Origin: Candidatus Koribacter versatilis Ellin345
GTDB lineage: Bacteria; Acidobacteriota; Terriglobia; Terriglobales; Acidobacteriaceae
Direction: 5' to 3'
Assembly (NCBI RefSeq): GCF_000014005.1
Contig: NC_008009.1
Coordinates: forward strand, 2,790,001-2,854,000
DNA length: 64,000 nucleotides
In this document: in pieces, positions 8,753-17,555 of the stretch
Numbering within the stretch: the stretch's first letter is position 1
Layout of the letters: each line of letters begins with the position of its first letter
Translations under genes and position numbers: made by a program
Notes under the pieces: model-generated
Database searches by the model: none
The model's input: only the letters and a program-made list of their open reading frames with translations
What the model was told of the DNA's origin: nothing

Positions 8753-9895
8753 ATGAATTTTGAATTCACGGACGAGCAACAGCAGTTGCAAAAGATGGTG
8801 CGCGAGTTTGCCGAGCGCGAAATCGCCCCCAATGTCATGAAATGGGATGAGGCTTGCGAGTTTCCTCTTGCGACGGTCAAGGAACTCGGCAAGCTCGGCT
8901 TGCTGGGGATCATCTTCCCCGTTGAATACGGCGGCGCAGGAATGGGGTACGTCGAATACGCCACCGCGATCGAAGAGCTCTCCCGCGTAGACGGCTCCGT
9001 GGGAATCATCGTTGCGGCCCACACTTCCCTCTGCAGCAATCACATCTTCCTCGCTGGGAACGAAGAACAGAAGCGCAAATACATCCCGAAGCTCGCAACT
9101 GGCGAGTTCATTGGTGCATGGGGACTGACGGAGCCTGGCTCCGGTTCTGACGCTGGTGGCGCGCGCACCACCGCCGTTCGCAAGGGCGACAAATGGGTCC
9201 TCAACGGGACAAAGACTTTCATCACCAACGGCCACTATGCGGATGTAGTCGTAGTAATTGCTGTGACCGACAAGGCCGCCCACACCCACGGCCTGAGCGC
9301 CTTCCTGGTGGATGCCGGCACCAAGGGCTTCAAACTCGGCAAGAAAGAAAACAAACTTGGCCTGCGCGCCAGCGACACCGCGGAACTGATCTTTGAGGAC
9401 TGCGAGATTCCTCTAGCGAACCTGCTGGGCAAAGAAGGCGATGGCTTCATCGACTCCATGCGCATTCTCGACGGCGGCCGCATCTCAATCGCCGCGCTTG
9501 GCTTGGGAATGGCGCAGGGCGCGTACGAAGCCGCTCGCGATTACTCGAAAGAACGCAAGCAATTCGGAAAAGCGATCAGTGAGAACCAAGCCATCCAGTG
9601 GAAGCTCGCCGACATGGCCACGGAGATTGACGCCGCCCGCCTGCTCACCTGGCGTGCCGCGTGGATGAAAGACAGCGGCATGAAGACTACGCTCGAGTCG
9701 TCAATGGCAAAGCTTTACACCAGCGAAGTCGCGGTGAGGGTCGCGAATGAGGGCGTGCAGATCCACGGCGGCTATGGGTTCATCAAGGACTACCCGGCCG
9801 AAAAGTTCTATCGCGACGTCAAGCTGTGCACCATTGGCGAAGGTACCAGCGAGATTCAGCGACTGGTGATCAGCCGTCAAATACTAAAGAGCTAG
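8753..9895 (+). CDS. Acyl-CoA dehydrogenase (short-chain/butyryl-CoA type)
   Basis: A complete 380-residue flavoenzyme with all family signatures: [12 protein letters not shown] (FAD/substrate loop), the middle beta-domain, [21 protein letters not shown], and [20 protein letters not shown] followed by [10 protein letters not shown], whose Glu is the likely catalytic base. It oxidises acyl-CoA to trans-2-enoyl-CoA and passes electrons to ETF. It has its own 130-base upstream region and is followed by a ketoacyl synthase after 76 bases. Confidence 0.95.
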   Translation: MNFEFTDEQQQLQKMVREFAEREIAPNVMKWDEACEFPLATVKELGKLGLLGIIFPVEYGGAGMGYVEYATAIEELSRVDGSVGIIVAAHTSLCSNHIFLAGNEEQKRKYIPKLATGEFIGAWGLTEPGSGSDAGGARTTAVRKGDKWVLNGTKTFITNGHYADVVVVIAVTDKAAHTHGLSAFLVDAGTKGFKLGKKENKLGLRASDTAELIFEDCEIPLANLLGKEGDGFIDSMRILDGGRISIAALGLGMAQGAYEAARDYSKERKQFGKAISENQAIQWKLADMATEIDAARLLTWRAAWMKDSGMKTTLESSMAKLYTSEVAVRVANEGVQIHGGYGFIKDYPAEKFYRDVKLCTIGEGTSEIQRLVISRQILKS

Positions 9896-9971
9896 CGTTT
9901 TCTTTTCGTTCACACCCTCTTGTCACATTGTTGACGCCCGTTGGCGTACACTTTCGCATCTGACGGAATAC

Positions 9972-11222
9972 ATGGACAAACGGGTCGTCATTACCGGGAT
10001 GGGCGTGGTCAGTCCGAACGGCATTGGGCGCGACGCCTTCTGCCGCGCGATTCTGGATGGCAAGAGCGGCGTAAAGAAAATATCGCGCTTTGACGCGTCG
10101 AAACTGCCGGTCCGCATTGCGGGCGAAATCACCGACTTCGATGAGTCGCAGTGGATCGATCCTCACGAGCGCAAGCACGTTGGACGCGCCGTGCCACTCG
10201 CATTTGCGGCATCGGCGGAGGCGCTGCAACAGGCGGGCCTCGATCCCGAAGCGATGTCGCTCGATGACAAGCGCAAGATTGGCGTAGTGCTCGGCACCGG
10301 TGGCGGTGCACAGGACTATTCCGAAGAACAGTACCGTCTCTACTTCGAAGGCAAAATCAAGCAAGTGAGCCTGTTTTCCATTCCCAGTGGGACTATGGGC
10401 ACAATGAGCAGCGAAATCAGCATGCGCTTCGGATTCCGCGGCATGAGCCACGTGGTCACCTGTGGCTGCACGTCGTCCACGGACGCAATCGCTTACGCCG
10501 CGATGCAGATTCGCACCGGTCAGGTTCCTATGATGCTCACCGGCGGTGTGGATTCGCCGCTCGCTCCTGGCATTATGAAGGGCTTCTGCCTGATGAAAAT
10601 CATGACGCAATCGTGGAACGATGACCCCGAGCGCGCATCACGTCCCTTCTCTGCTGATCGCGACGGCTTCGTGCTCGCCGAAGGCGCTTGGATGTTCATT
10701 CTCGAGGATTACGATCATGCGCGCGCCCGAGGCGCCACGCCGCTGGCCGAGATCGCAGGATATGCCTCTACGTGCGAGGCGTTCCATCGAGTGCGACTCC
10801 AGGAGTGTGGCGAAGAGCCGGCGCGAACGATCGTCCTGGCGATGGAGAATGCGGGCATCGCGCCCGAACAGGTTGACTACGCGAATCTCCACGGCACCAG
10901 CACACAACTCAACGACCGCATCGAGACGCGCGCGTTAAAACTCGCCCTCGGCGACCATGCAGCGAAGATTCCTATGTCATCACTGAAGTCGCAGATCGGC
11001 CATCCGCAAGGCGCAAGCGGAGCAGCTGGAATCGCCGCGACCCTTGTCGCCATGCGCCACGGTGAGATCCCGCCGACCATCAACATCGAGAGAGCAGACC
11101 CCGATTGCGATCTGGACTACACCCCGCATGCGGGCCGGAAACATGGCGTGGAATACGCGGTGTGCAATTGCATCGCGTTTGGCTCCAAGAACTCAGCATT
11201 GGTGCTGCGGAATCTCGAGTAG
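9972..11222 (+). CDS. Beta-ketoacyl-ACP synthase II-type (FabF family)
   Basis: Starts MDKRVVITGMGVVSPNGIG. The Cys-His-His triad is present: TCGCTSS (Cys166 aligns with the FabF nucleophile), NLHGTSTQLND and KSQIGHPQGASGA. It condenses malonyl-ACP with acyl-ACP. The nucleophile motif differs from the usual TACAT, and no ACP or other fab gene is adjacent. It may therefore be an accessory or specialised synthase instead of the housekeeping FabF. Confidence 0.88.
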   Translation: MDKRVVITGMGVVSPNGIGRDAFCRAILDGKSGVKKISRFDASKLPVRIAGEITDFDESQWIDPHERKHVGRAVPLAFAASAEALQQAGLDPEAMSLDDKRKIGVVLGTGGGAQDYSEEQYRLYFEGKIKQVSLFSIPSGTMGTMSSEISMRFGFRGMSHVVTCGCTSSTDAIAYAAMQIRTGQVPMMLTGGVDSPLAPGIMKGFCLMKIMTQSWNDDPERASRPFSADRDGFVLAEGAWMFILEDYDHARARGATPLAEIAGYASTCEAFHRVRLQECGEEPARTIVLAMENAGIAPEQVDYANLHGTSTQLNDRIETRALKLALGDHAAKIPMSSLKSQIGHPQGASGAAGIAATLVAMRHGEIPPTINIERADPDCDLDYTPHAGRKHGVEYAVCNCIAFGSKNSALVLRNLE

Positions 11223-11318
11223 AACTTTTCCATCCGGTGCCCATCGTTTCGCGTCTATATAATTTCCAAAGTACGTTGAAATGCGCGAACAGTCTGGGGC
11301 GTGTGCCCTAGTTCTACG

Positions 11319-13187
11319 ATGGCCCAACACGAGGAAGAACAACTAGGCAAGGCGTACGACAGTCGCTTAATGAAGCGCCTGCTCGGCTATTTGCGTCCAT
11401 ATCAGTGGCAGGTCTATGTCGCGATCGCGGCCATCATTCTAAAGGCCGGTGCGGACGTAGTCGGGCCTGTCCTGACCCAAGTCGCGATTGATAAATACCT
11501 CGCCAAGAGGTCCGTCTCTCATCTGTTCGACCGCTTCCTGAGCGTGAACCCGCTCACCGGTATCGGACAGATTGCCGGCCTCTACGTCATTCTGCTCCTC
11601 CTGAGTTTCGCCTTCGAATACGCGCAAACATATCTCATGCAGTGGGTCGGACAGAAAGCCATGTTCGACATGCGGGCCGAGATCTTCCGCCATCTCCAGC
11701 GCCTGCACATTGGCTTCTTCGACAAGAACCCCGTCGGCCGCCTCGTGACCCGCGTCACCAGCGACGTTGATGCTCTGAACGAGATGTTCACTTCGGGAGT
11801 GGTCTCGATCGTTGAGGACGTCTTCGTGCTCTCCGGGATCATGTACGTCATGCTCCGGATGAACTGGCGCCTGGCCTTGTTGGTCTTCGCCGTGCTGCCA
11901 ATCATCACATGGGCGACCGGTATATTCCGGCGGGCGGTGCGCGATGCCTATCGCAAGATTCGCGTAGCCATCGCGCGTATTAATTCGTACCTCCAGGAAC
12001 ACATAACCGGCATCGTCGTCCTCCAGCTCTTCAACCGTGAGAAGCGTTCGTACGACAAGTTCGAAGAAGTAAACCGCGCACACATGGACGCCTTCAAAGA
12101 CGCGATCATGGCGCACGCCGTCTATTACCCCATCGTCGAGTTCCTGTCGGCAGTGGCAATTGCAAGCGTCATCTGGTTCGGTGGCGGACAATTTCTCCGC
12201 AATGCACCCGGAATCAGCATCGGCATCCTGGTCGCGTTTATTCAGTACTCGCAGCGCTTCTTTCGTCCTATCCAGGATTTCAGCGAAAAGTACAACATCG
12301 TGCAGCAGGCCATGGCCGCTTGCGAGCGCATCTTCAAGCTCCTGGACACCCCGGTTGAGATCGACGAGTTGGCCCAGCCGAAATCCGCTACCGGTTCGGG
12401 CCGCATAGAGTTTGACCATGTGTGGTTCGCCTATCGCAAGGACCCGAATAAGAACGACGAATGGGATTGGGTTCTGCGCGACGTGAGCTTCACGCTAGAA
12501 CCCGGGGAAACCGTGGCTGTCGTCGGCCACACCGGGGCTGGCAAGACAACGCTCATTTCCCTGCTCCTGCGCTTTTACGACGTGCAGCAAGGCGCGATCA
12601 AGATTGACGGCATCGACATTCGCGAAATGTCGTTAGCCGACCTTCGCCGCCGTTACGGTGTGGTCCTGCAGGATCCGTTCCTCTTCACGGGCACCATCGG
12701 CGAGAATATTCGCCTGGGTACCGAGTGGATCACCGACGAGCAAATGATGAAGGCCGCCGAAGAAGTGAACGTCGCCGAGTTCATCCGCTCGCAACCGGCG
12801 GGATTCGAGCAGGGTGTGCATGAACGCGGCAGCACGCTATCCACGGGACAAAAGCAGCTCATCTCCTTCGCGCGAGCGTTGGCGCACAATCCGAAGATCC
12901 TCATCCTCGACGAAGCCACGTCGAGCGTAGACACCGAGACAGAGTTTCGCGTGCGCGCTGCACTGTCTAAGCTCGTCGAAGGACGCACTTCGCTCATCAT
13001 CGCGCACCGACTTTCGACTATTCAGCGCGCCGACAAGATCATCGTGATGCACAAGGGCAAGGTCCGCGAGATGGGCAGCCATCAGCAACTCCTCGCACAA
13101 CGAGGCATCTATTACAAGCTCTACCAGTTGCAGTACAAGGACCAGGAATTGCCGCTGGCGCCCACGCTTAGCCCTGCTACCGACTAG
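11319..13187 (+). CDS. ABC exporter, fused permease/ATPase (MsbA/MdlB type)
   Basis: A half-transporter: a six-helix type IV membrane domain (about residues 20-330), then an ATP-binding domain with Walker A GHTGAGKTT, signature LSTGQKQL, Walker B KILILDEATSSVD and the H-loop IIAHRLST. Its substrate cannot be told from sequence; lipids or drugs are typical. The ATG at 11319 is used, but a GTG at 11301 preceded by TGGGG is an alternative. It ends convergently with a 4-base overlap with the ankyrin gene. Confidence 0.92.
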   Translation: MAQHEEEQLGKAYDSRLMKRLLGYLRPYQWQVYVAIAAIILKAGADVVGPVLTQVAIDKYLAKRSVSHLFDRFLSVNPLTGIGQIAGLYVILLLLSFAFEYAQTYLMQWVGQKAMFDMRAEIFRHLQRLHIGFFDKNPVGRLVTRVTSDVDALNEMFTSGVVSIVEDVFVLSGIMYVMLRMNWRLALLVFAVLPIITWATGIFRRAVRDAYRKIRVAIARINSYLQEHITGIVVLQLFNREKRSYDKFEEVNRAHMDAFKDAIMAHAVYYPIVEFLSAVAIASVIWFGGGQFLRNAPGISIGILVAFIQYSQRFFRPIQDFSEKYNIVQQAMAACERIFKLLDTPVEIDELAQPKSATGSGRIEFDHVWFAYRKDPNKNDEWDWVLRDVSFTLEPGETVAVVGHTGAGKTTLISLLLRFYDVQQGAIKIDGIDIREMSLADLRRRYGVVLQDPFLFTGTIGENIRLGTEWITDEQMMKAAEEVNVAEFIRSQPAGFEQGVHERGSTLSTGQKQLISFARALAHNPKILILDEATSSVDTETEFRVRAALSKLVEGRTSLIIAHRLSTIQRADKIIVMHKGKVREMGSHQQLLAQRGIYYKLYQLQYKDQELPLAPTLSPATD

Positions 13188-14743
13188 GTCTGCGGAGGCT
13201 CCTCGCTCAGTTCATGCTCGCGCAGAACATCCATAACCTCTTCCGTCGCTGCCCACGGACCTTGCGGCTGGGGAAGCGTCGCTCCTGCAGCGAACAGCGC
13301 GCGCACTACCCCGGGATAATCACCCTTATCGCGCAGCCAACTGTTCTCCGAGCCGTGTAGCGCCCATCCCATTGGGCTTCCGCCGTGCTGCGTTTCGAAG
13401 ACATTGACCGGCGCTCCGTGACTGAGCAGCATTCGCAACATTGCCAGGTTCCCGTGCCATGCGGCGTAGTGAAGTGCAGTCTGATTGTTGTCGAGCGTCG
13501 CGTTCGCAGGCCACCCGCATTCGAGGAGCAACTCTACTGCGCGCGTATTGCCCCGAACCGCCGGACCAACGATGCGTCGCGCGGCATTCGGCGTCAGCTT
13601 GGCCATCATCGCGGGATGCTTCTGGACCAGTTCTCTTACGAGAGATTCTTCCTCTGCCTCCGCAGCTTGCGACAAGCGCAACCACGGCGCGCTACGTTGC
13701 ATGAGCAGTTCGAAGACATCGCGATGACCGAAGTCTAGCGCGATCATATGCGGGGTCTTGGTCATCCCAAAACCGTAAAAGTAAATCATCCCTCCGGACT
13801 TCAGATCGCGCTTCGGAAGGTGCTTCTCGTTCACGATCACTCGCACGGTGTCCGGATCGTTGTTCAGGATTTCTTCAACAAGCGTGCGATCGCCAATCGC
13901 GGAGGCCATCAGAATGTCAGTCTCGGCGCCCTTCGAAATCAGGAGGCGAACGATGTCGTGCCGATCGGATTTCGGCGAATTCCTGTAACGGCCGAAACCA
14001 GCCATGTACTGCGCAGCAGTGGATTCATGGTCAATGTCGCGAACATCAACCTTGGCTCCATGTTCCAACAGCAGCTCTGCGATCTCGACAGTCGCCGCGA
14101 AATGCAATGCCAATTGCCCATCACCGCCACGCGCATGGACGAGTTGCGGATCGCGCGCCAGCATAGCGCGAACCTCATCGACCTTTCCAAGTCGCGCGGC
14201 GGAGTGGATGTCGAGGGTTGCGCCGCGCGAGATCAAGTATTCCGCCAACTCTGAACCGCAGAAATCAAGGACGCCGAAGCTCCCTGCCCACCATCGCGAG
14301 CGCTCGTTGATGTTCGCTCCGGCCGCTAGCAACACATCCACCACTTCACGACTCTCCCGCTCGGCCGCTGCCACAATTGGGGGGATATCGAAGCTGTAGT
14401 GGGTCAGCGGCTCGTTGATCTGCTTCGTTAGCGACGGATGGCGTTCTAGTACCGAGCGCACGAGTTTCGCGTCGTTCGCCCTGATTGCGGCCGTCAACGC
14501 CAGGCCCGCATCCTCCGAATTCGACTCGACGTGCAACTTTAGCTTCGGCCAGCTTTCAAAGCCGTACTCGCGCGCGATCACGTGCAGTGCATCGGCTAAT
14601 TTCGGCGCCGACGAGGCCACGCTGACCTCCGTGAATCGCGCCATGGCGCTTGGTTCCGACGACTGTGCTTCCTGCAGCAGCGTGCGGGCTTGTTTTTTCA
14701 GATGTTCTAGGTTTGGGCGCGCGGGAAGTTCCCGTGGTGACAT
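13184..14743 (-). CDS. Ankyrin-repeat protein
   Basis: 519 residues. The short N-terminal module ARPNLEHLKKQARTLL is recurrent in acidobacterial ankyrin proteins. A chain of degenerate ankyrin repeats follows from about residue 85 to 505, with consensus-like pieces GANINERS, LALHFAATVEIAELLLEHGAKVD, TALHYAAWHGNLAMLRMLLSHGAPVN. There is no signal peptide or membrane helix, so it should be a cytosolic protein-interaction scaffold; the partner is unknown. Confidence 0.88.
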   Translation of the reverse strand: MSPRELPARPNLEHLKKQARTLLQEAQSSEPSAMARFTEVSVASSAPKLADALHVIAREYGFESWPKLKLHVESNSEDAGLALTAAIRANDAKLVRSVLERHPSLTKQINEPLTHYSFDIPPIVAAAERESREVVDVLLAAGANINERSRWWAGSFGVLDFCGSELAEYLISRGATLDIHSAARLGKVDEVRAMLARDPQLVHARGGDGQLALHFAATVEIAELLLEHGAKVDVRDIDHESTAAQYMAGFGRYRNSPKSDRHDIVRLLISKGAETDILMASAIGDRTLVEEILNNDPDTVRVIVNEKHLPKRDLKSGGMIYFYGFGMTKTPHMIALDFGHRDVFELLMQRSAPWLRLSQAAEAEEESLVRELVQKHPAMMAKLTPNAARRIVGPAVRGNTRAVELLLECGWPANATLDNNQTALHYAAWHGNLAMLRMLLSHGAPVNVFETQHGGSPMGWALHGSENSWLRDKGDYPGVVRALFAAGATLPQPQGPWAATEEVMDVLREHELSEEPPQT

Positions 14744-15034
14744 GACTCACTCCTTCTATGTGGCCCGCGATCCGCTTCGCCGGGCAAGGAGAGAGTTGGA
14801 TTGGATACAGCTTAGCTGCAAAGGTGGGATAGTCCCTTTCCGCGGATGGGCTGCACCCTTCGTGTGCGACAAAAGACTAGCACATCTCCCTACGATATAC
14901 GGCCGTTCGACCCGCAGTTCGTCCCTCGAAACAAAACTCCGATAGGCCGAATCGAAAGTTTTCATCGCATGTTGAAACGATTGTGAATCCTCGATGATTT
15001 ACCGCGAATCTCATTCACAAACGCGGTCCGCCAC
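14744..15034. other. Divergent intergenic region upstream of the sulfur operon
   Basis: About 290 bases with no convincing gene. It contains the start region of the ankyrin gene on the left. Next to the plus-strand promoter on the right lies an inverted repeat ACCGCG (15001-15006)/CGCGGT (15022-15027), which could be a regulator site; no regulator gene is adjacent. Confidence 0.4.
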
Positions 15035-15063
15035 TTGACGCGGCCCCGAAGTTTCTGTATCAA
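15035..15063 (+). promoter_or_regulatory. Sigma-70-type promoter of the cysteine leader/sulfite reductase operon
   Basis: TTGACG (15035-15040), a 17-base spacer and TATCAA (15058-15063) form a good housekeeping promoter. The predicted transcription start, about 7 bases after the -10 box, falls at about 15070-15072, at the A of the leader ATG. The leader message would then be leaderless, which agrees with the lack of a Shine-Dalgarno sequence before it. Confidence 0.6.
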
Positions 15064-15071
15064 AGAACACC

Positions 15072-15167
15072 ATGAGCTCGCAGAGCCAGTTGTGTCGAAT
15101 GATGGGCAACCCCTGCATCTGTTGTTGCGGGAAGACACATACTGGCGCGAGGGAGATCATGGTCTAG
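15072..15167 (+). CDS. Cysteine-rich 31-aa leader peptide of an attenuator
   Basis: A small frame of 31 residues with five cysteines, including the run CICCC (codons 15114-15128: TGC ATC TGT TGT TGC) preceded by MMGNP and followed by GKTHTG. It ends at TAG 15165-15167, 28 bases before an intrinsic terminator and 80 bases before the sulfite reductase start. The product is unlikely to be a functional protein; Cys codons directly before a sulfur-assimilation operon point to a ribosome-stalling sensor of Cys-tRNA. Promoter placement suggests leaderless translation. Related Cys-rich leader peptides are known in actinobacteria; I do not know of a described acidobacterial one. Confidence 0.75.
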   Translation: MSSQSQLCRMMGNPCICCCGKTHTGAREIMV

Positions 15168-15195
15168 CAAAAGCTTAACCATTCAAGTTTCCGAG

Positions 15196-15236
15196 AAACC
15201 CACCGCCAGTTAACCCTGGTGGTGGGTTTTTCATTT
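15196..15236 (+). terminator. Intrinsic terminator acting as attenuator upstream of sulfite reductase
   Basis: Arms AAACCCACCGCCAG (15196-15209) and CTGGTGGTGGGTTT (15216-15229) form a 14-bp stem with one wobble and a 6-base loop, followed by TTTTTCATTTTT. It stands between the leader peptide and its operon. The left arm contains CGCCAGT, which can instead pair perfectly with ACTGGCG (15141-15147) in the leader. A further GGG (15151-15153)/CCC (15199-15201) pairing gives an antiterminator. ACTGGC can also be captured by GCCAGT at 15085-15090. Confidence 0.8.
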
Positions 15237-15247
15237 TTGGAGTCTTT

Positions 15248-16951
15248 ATGCCGGAAGTAGCGCAAGAAACGAAAGCACAGCGCGTCGAGCGCCTGAAGCG
15301 CGAGAAGAACGCCTGGGAGCGCATCGACGAAATCCGCACGTTCGCGCGCGAAGGCTGGGACTCCATCCCTCCCGAATGGCTCGGCACCTACTTCCGCTCG
15401 TGGGGCGTTTACACGCAGGGTGACGGCGTTGGCGCCGTCGGTGGCAAAGGCGGCGAAGGCCGTGCGGTTCCCTTCTTCATGGTGCGCATCCGCATTCCAA
15501 ATGGCATTCTGACGACTTCGCAGCTGCGCGTAATTGCCGATGTTTCTCGTCGCTACGCGCGCGGAATAGCCGACATCACGGTGCGACAGAATGTGCAGTT
15601 GCACTGGGTGAAGATCGAGGACCTCCCCGATCTCCTCGCCGCACTGGAAAACGCCGGACTTACAACTCTTGGTGCCTGCGGCGACGTAACCCGCAATATC
15701 ACAGGATGCCCGCTCGCCGGCGTGGATGGTGACGAGATCTTCGACGCCTCGCCGATAGCGCTCGAACTCAATCGCCTCTTCGTTGGCAACGCCGAGTTCT
15801 ATAACTTGCCGCGCAAATTCAAGATTTCCATCACAGGTTGCCGCCATTGGTGCACCTATCCCGAAATCAACGACGTTGGCCTGACTGCAGTGATTCGCCG
15901 TCGAAACGGCGTCGAGGAGAAGGGCTTCTCTATCCGCGTAGGTGGCGGGCTCTCCACGCAGCCGTTCCTCGGAGTCCGACTGAACGCCTTTGTCCCTTAC
16001 GACAAAGCGGTGGTCACGGCGCGCACCATCGCTGAGATCTTCCGCGATCAAACGGTGCTCCGCGAATCACGCGAGCAGGCGCGACTAAAATTCCTTTTCC
16101 TGAAACACGGCTGGAGCGCAGACGCCATGCTCGCCGAAGTCGAGCGTCGCCTGTCCTTTCACTTTGATCCTGCCGAACCGGAAGATCTCGTTGGAGATGA
16201 GTTCCGCGACCACATCGGAATTCACCCGCAACGTCAGCCCGGCTTGAGCTACGTCGGTGCCTCGGTGCTGCGCGGACGCACCGGTGCCGATCAACTGTCC
16301 GCCGTTGCCGATCTCGCCGACCGCTATGGCAACGGCGAAATCCGCACCACGACCATGCAGAACCTGATCTTCGTGAACGTACCAAGCGCACAGACCGGAA
16401 GGCTCGCGGCAGAACTTGAAGCACTAGGTCTGCAGGTCGAACCGAGTCCGTTCTGGCGTGGCGCGGTCGCCTGTACCGGCACCGAGTTCTGCAAGCTTGC
16501 GATCACGGAGACAAAGTCATTCACGCGCTGGCTCGTGGATGAACTCGAAGAACGCGCCCCTGAATTCACTGAACCGCTTCGGATCAACGTCACCGGATGC
16601 CCCAACAGTTGCGGCCAGCATTGGATCTCCGATCTTGGCCTCGAAGGCAAGAAGCTAAAAGTCAACGGCGTCATGCAGGACGCCTACTACTTCTGCGTCG
16701 GCGGCGCGGTGGGGCTGCACCAGGCAATCGCACGTCCGGTGGGTTATCGCTGTCTAGCAACCGACGTTCCCGATGCCATCGCGAGGCTCCTTTCGCGTTA
16801 TCTCGACGACAAACACGAAGCCAAAAGTCTGCGCGAGTTTCTTGGTCGCCACACGATAGACGATATTCGCGGCTTCCTCGCCGGCACTTCGATCACGGGC
16901 GTCCCCCGCGACGTTGCCGCCGGTCCGGTGCCGCATGGAGTGGAAGGCTAA
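15248..16951 (+). CDS. sir: Ferredoxin-type nitrite/sulfite reductase (siroheme, 4Fe-4S)
   Basis: 567 residues with the duplicated ferrodoxin-like plus catalytic domain layout of assimilatory sulfite and nitrite reductases. The siroheme/4Fe-4S ligands are visible: CTGTEFC (C409, C415) and TGCPNSCGQ (C451, C455). It reduces sulfite to sulfide (or nitrite to ammonia) with six electrons. Siroheme genes and a sulfate-exporter-type transporter directly downstream, and a Cys leader upstream, favour the sulfite role. The ATG at 15248 has GGAG 7 bases upstream, located just after the attenuator's T-tract. Confidence 0.92.
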   Translation: MPEVAQETKAQRVERLKREKNAWERIDEIRTFAREGWDSIPPEWLGTYFRSWGVYTQGDGVGAVGGKGGEGRAVPFFMVRIRIPNGILTTSQLRVIADVSRRYARGIADITVRQNVQLHWVKIEDLPDLLAALENAGLTTLGACGDVTRNITGCPLAGVDGDEIFDASPIALELNRLFVGNAEFYNLPRKFKISITGCRHWCTYPEINDVGLTAVIRRRNGVEEKGFSIRVGGGLSTQPFLGVRLNAFVPYDKAVVTARTIAEIFRDQTVLRESREQARLKFLFLKHGWSADAMLAEVERRLSFHFDPAEPEDLVGDEFRDHIGIHPQRQPGLSYVGASVLRGRTGADQLSAVADLADRYGNGEIRTTTMQNLIFVNVPSAQTGRLAAELEALGLQVEPSPFWRGAVACTGTEFCKLAITETKSFTRWLVDELEERAPEFTEPLRINVTGCPNSCGQHWISDLGLEGKKLKVNGVMQDAYYFCVGGAVGLHQAIARPVGYRCLATDVPDAIARLLSRYLDDKHEAKSLREFLGRHTIDDIRGFLAGTSITGVPRDVAAGPVPHGVEG

Positions 16952-16952
16952 T

Positions 16953-17555
16953 ATGGTGCTCTTCCCTGCGTTTCTCAAATTACAAGGACGCCCGCTGCTC
17001 ATTGTCGGCGGTGGCGCGATCGCCGAACAGAAGCTCGACGGAATGATCGAGGCCGAAGCCCTCATTACGCTGGTGGCGCCGCAAATCACGCCCGCCATTC
17101 GCGAGATCGCGCGCGCCGGCTCCATTCAATGGATAGCCCGTGAGTTTCGCCGCTCCGATCTCAATCGCACGTTCCTCGTGATCGCCGCAACCGGCAATCC
17201 GAGGGTCAATGAAGAGATCTTTCGTGAAGCCGACCGGCGCAACATTCTCTGCAACGCCGTGGATGAACCCGAGCGTTGCCACTTCTATTACGGATCAGTT
17301 GTCCGTCGTGGCGATCTGCAAATCGCTATTTCGACCAACGGTAAAAGCCCGGCGCTCGCGCAACGGCTACGAAAAGAGTTCGAAACTCTGATCGACGGCA
17401 CCTACGCAGAATGGCTGGAGTGGCTGGGACGCGTTCGCACTCTCTACATCAATCGGCGCGTGCAGCGCGAACAGCGGGTTCGCGCCCTGCATCATCTCGC
17501 ATCGAGACCCGTCTTTGAACGCTACCGCCAACGCGAGGTCAGCCATCATGGGTAA
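16953..17555 (+). CDS. sirC: Precorrin-2 dehydrogenase/sirohydrochlorin ferrochelatase-type protein (siroheme synthase N-domain)
   Basis: About 200 residues starting MVLFPAFLKLQGRPLLIVGGGAIA, the NAD-binding GGG motif of the Met8p/CysG N-terminal domain. DEPERCHFYYGSVVRRGDLQIAISTNGKSPALAQRLRKE is the conserved core of the dimerisation region. It converts precorrin-2 to sirohydrochlorin and possibly inserts iron. The start lies one base after the sir stop, and the end overlaps cobA by 8 bases. Confidence 0.92.
   Translation: MVLFPAFLKLQGRPLLIVGGGAIAEQKLDGMIEAEALITLVAPQITPAIREIARAGSIQWIAREFRRSDLNRTFLVIAATGNPRVNEEIFREADRRNILCNAVDEPERCHFYYGSVVRRGDLQIAISTNGKSPALAQRLRKEFETLIDGTYAEWLEWLGRVRTLYINRRVQREQRVRALHHLASRPVFERYRQREVSHHG

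Noticed and set aside
14756-14965. 69-aa minus-strand frame beside the ankyrin gene
   Set aside because: No ribosome site, no recognisable domain, and composition like the surrounding non-coding DNA; it reads through the promoter-side gap.
15248-16951. Dedicated nitrite reductase of a nitrate assimilation operon
   Set aside because: No nitrate transporter, nitrate reductase or nitrogen regulator nearby; the Cys leader and YeiH-type transporter favour sulfite, though sequence alone does not exclude nitrite.
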